This document shows, one piece after another, positions 40,211 to 41,327 of a DNA stretch of 41,327 bases. A model generated the notes under the pieces. That model searched no databases, was not told the origin of the DNA, and saw only the letters and a program-made list of their open reading frames with translations. The stretch is taken from NCBI GenBank assembly GCA_026706735.1, contig JAPOYD010000150.1, positions 1 to 41,327 on the forward strand, given 5' to 3'. This DNA comes from Nitrospinota bacterium (GTDB lineage: Bacteria; UBA8248). How positions within the stretch are numbered: the first letter of the stretch is position 1; each line of letters opens with the position of its first letter. Both the position numbers and the translations under genes were made by a program.

Positions 40211-41327
40211 TTACGCTTTCAGGGCCTGGTCGAGATCCTCGATTAAATCGTCTGCATCCTCGATTCCCACGGAGAGCCGGATCAAGGTATCGCTGATGCC
40301 AAGCGCTTCTCTGCTCTCCTCGGTCAGGGAGGCGTGGGTCATGATGGCGGGATGCTCCACGAGGGACTCGGTGCCGCCTAAGCTCTCGGCCAGGGTGAAT
40401 AGCCGGACGTTTTCCAGGAATCTGCGCGCCTCGGGCAGGCCGCCTTTCAGGTAGAACGCCAGCATACCCCCGAAGCCGCTCATTTGCCTTTTCGCCAGAT
40501 CGTGCTGGGGGTGAGTTTCCAGGCCCGGATATATGACTTTCTCCACCCCGGGGTGCCCCTCAAAATGCCTGGCGATTTTCATGGCATTTTCCTGGTGTTT
40601 TTCCATCCGCACGGGAAGGGTGTCGATGCCCCGCATGGTCATGTAGCAATCGAAGGGGGCGGGAGTCGCTCCGAGCGCGTTCTGGTAGTGTCTGATGCGT
40701 TCATGGAGCGCCTGGCTTTTCGTCACGAGCGCACCGCCGACTACGTCGCTGTGCCCGCCGATGTATTTCGTCGTGCTGTGAACGGCGATGTCCGCGCCCA
40801 GAGCGAGTGGTCTTTGGAAGTAGGGGCTCATGAAGGTGTTGTCCACGGCGACGATGGCGCCGTCTTTCCCGTAGGTTGAGGCGATGCTGCGGATGTCGGC
40901 CATCTTGAGCAGCGGGTTCGTGGGGCTCTCTATCCAGATGAGCCGCGTGTTCTCCCTGATTTTGCCGGCCAGGGATTCCTCATCCGCCATATCGACGTAA
41001 TCGCACGCAATCCCGAATTTCTCGAAACCCCGGAAATCCTTGCCCGTTATGAGGCGGAAGGTCCCGCCGTACACGTCGTCAGAGCAGAGCATGTGATCGC
41101 CGTGGGAAAGCAGGGCGAAGAGTATCGTGGTGGTTGCGCCCAGGCCCGAGGAGAACGCCAGCCCGTGGCATTCGGTGTCCGCGCCTTCGGGACGCTCGAG
41201 GCCTGCGATGTTCATCTCCAGGGCTTCCCGCGTCGGATTGCCCGAACGCGAGTATTCGAAATCGCCCACGGGCTCGCCGGGCGTGTGTTGCTTGAACGTG
41301 CTGCTCAGGCAGATGTCGGGCTTCACG
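40211..41327 (-). CDS. cystathionine gamma-lyase-like enzyme, 5' end outside window
   Basis: A PLP transsulfuration enzyme of at least 371 residues, cut at the N-terminus by the right edge; GTG 41326 is not a true start, because the family has about 20-30 more residues. EYSRSGNPTREALE, ASSGLGA-like FSSGLGATTTI, WIESPTNPLL, VDNTFMSPYFQRPLALGADI, the PLP lysine in HSTTKYIGGHSDVV and SLGGTESLVEHPAIMTHAS are present. Several stretches, notably VDNTFMSPYFQRPLALGADI and ISDTLIRLSVG, match animal cystathionine gamma-lyase closely. Cystathionine gamma-synthase or beta-lyase are alternatives. Confidence 0.9.
   Translation of the reverse strand, partial: VKPDICLSSTFKQHTPGEPVGDFEYSRSGNPTREALEMNIAGLERPEGADTECHGLAFSSGLGATTTILFALLSHGDHMLCSDDVYGGTFRLITGKDFRGFEKFGIACDYVDMADEESLAGKIRENTRLIWIESPTNPLLKMADIRSIASTYGKDGAIVAVDNTFMSPYFQRPLALGADIAVHSTTKYIGGHSDVVGGALVTKSQALHERIRHYQNALGATPAPFDCYMTMRGIDTLPVRMEKHQENAMKIARHFEGHPGVEKVIYPGLETHPQHDLAKRQMSGFGGMLAFYLKGGLPEARRFLENVRLFTLAESLGGTESLVEHPAIMTHASLTEESREALGISDTLIRLSVGIEDADDLIEDLDQALKA

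Noticed and set aside
1-41327. CRISPR array, tRNA or rRNA genes
   Set aside because: No regularly spaced direct repeats of CRISPR type were noticed, and no tRNA or rRNA sequence was recognised; a dedicated scan could not be run.

Overview
The window is a GC-rich chromosomal segment from a Gram-negative bacterium. The Gram-negative call rests on an ExbB/ExbD/TonB motor, a periplasmic Spy-like protein, a Tat-dependent MsrP, an LptM-like lipoprotein and meso-diaminopimelate synthesis. The gene mix (LL-diaminopimelate aminotransferase, Lar cofactor genes, a luciferase-like oxidoreductase, a deiodinase-like selenoprotein) fits an uncultured, broadly deltaproteobacterial, Nitrospinota-like or Tectomicrobia-like lineage. 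The sequence alone does not settle the taxonomy. No tRNA, rRNA, CRISPR array, transposase or phage gene was seen.

Layout. 0.2-3.9 kb: argH, a small LptM-like lipoprotein, lysA and dapF on the + strand. 3.9-5.5 kb: an AT-rich gene for a reverse transcriptase of UG/Abi type, unlike its surroundings in base composition. 5.5-8.1 kb, - strand: an ECF sigma factor, a likely anti-sigma factor, a membrane-anchored metal-sensor-like protein and a Spy/CpxP-like protein, plus a possible 51-residue membrane peptide. 8.2-13.3 kb: dapB, a cupin, a ferredoxin fused to a membrane anchor and an extracytoplasmic domain (- strand), dapL and folK, separated by repeat-rich spacers. 13.8-22.9 kb: panC, two very large periplasmic TPR proteins, ExbB, ExbD, TonB and a MaoC-type hydratase as one tightly packed unit. 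23.0-26.2 kb, - strand: larE-larB-larC and a MoaD/ThiS-like sulfur carrier. 26.4-31.6 kb: hisC, HU, an RhlE-type helicase, an LLM oxidoreductase and a DinB-like protein. 31.7-32.4 kb: a deiodinase-like gene interrupted by one in-frame UGA. 32.6-41.3 kb: a SprT-like metalloprotein, a Gfo/Idh/MocA oxidoreductase, a crotonase-fold protein, an M24 peptidase, an EamA transporter, an Ldh_2 dehydrogenase, MsrP, and a cystathionine gamma-lyase-like enzyme cut by the right edge.

How the genes work together. DapB, DapL, DapF and LysA are the diaminopimelate-aminotransferase route to meso-diaminopimelate and lysine. DapA is not in the window, and the reverse transcriptase and the stress operon sit where the cluster is broken. 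LarE, LarB and LarC build the nickel-pincer cofactor, although no LarA is present. The Ton-type motor is linked with two TPR proteins rather than with an outer-membrane receptor.

The two strongest discoveries are the probable selenoprotein at 31705-32397, which has a SECIS-like hairpin just after the UGA and would be mis-called as two genes, and the apparently intact, foreign-looking defence-type reverse transcriptase at 3934-5511.
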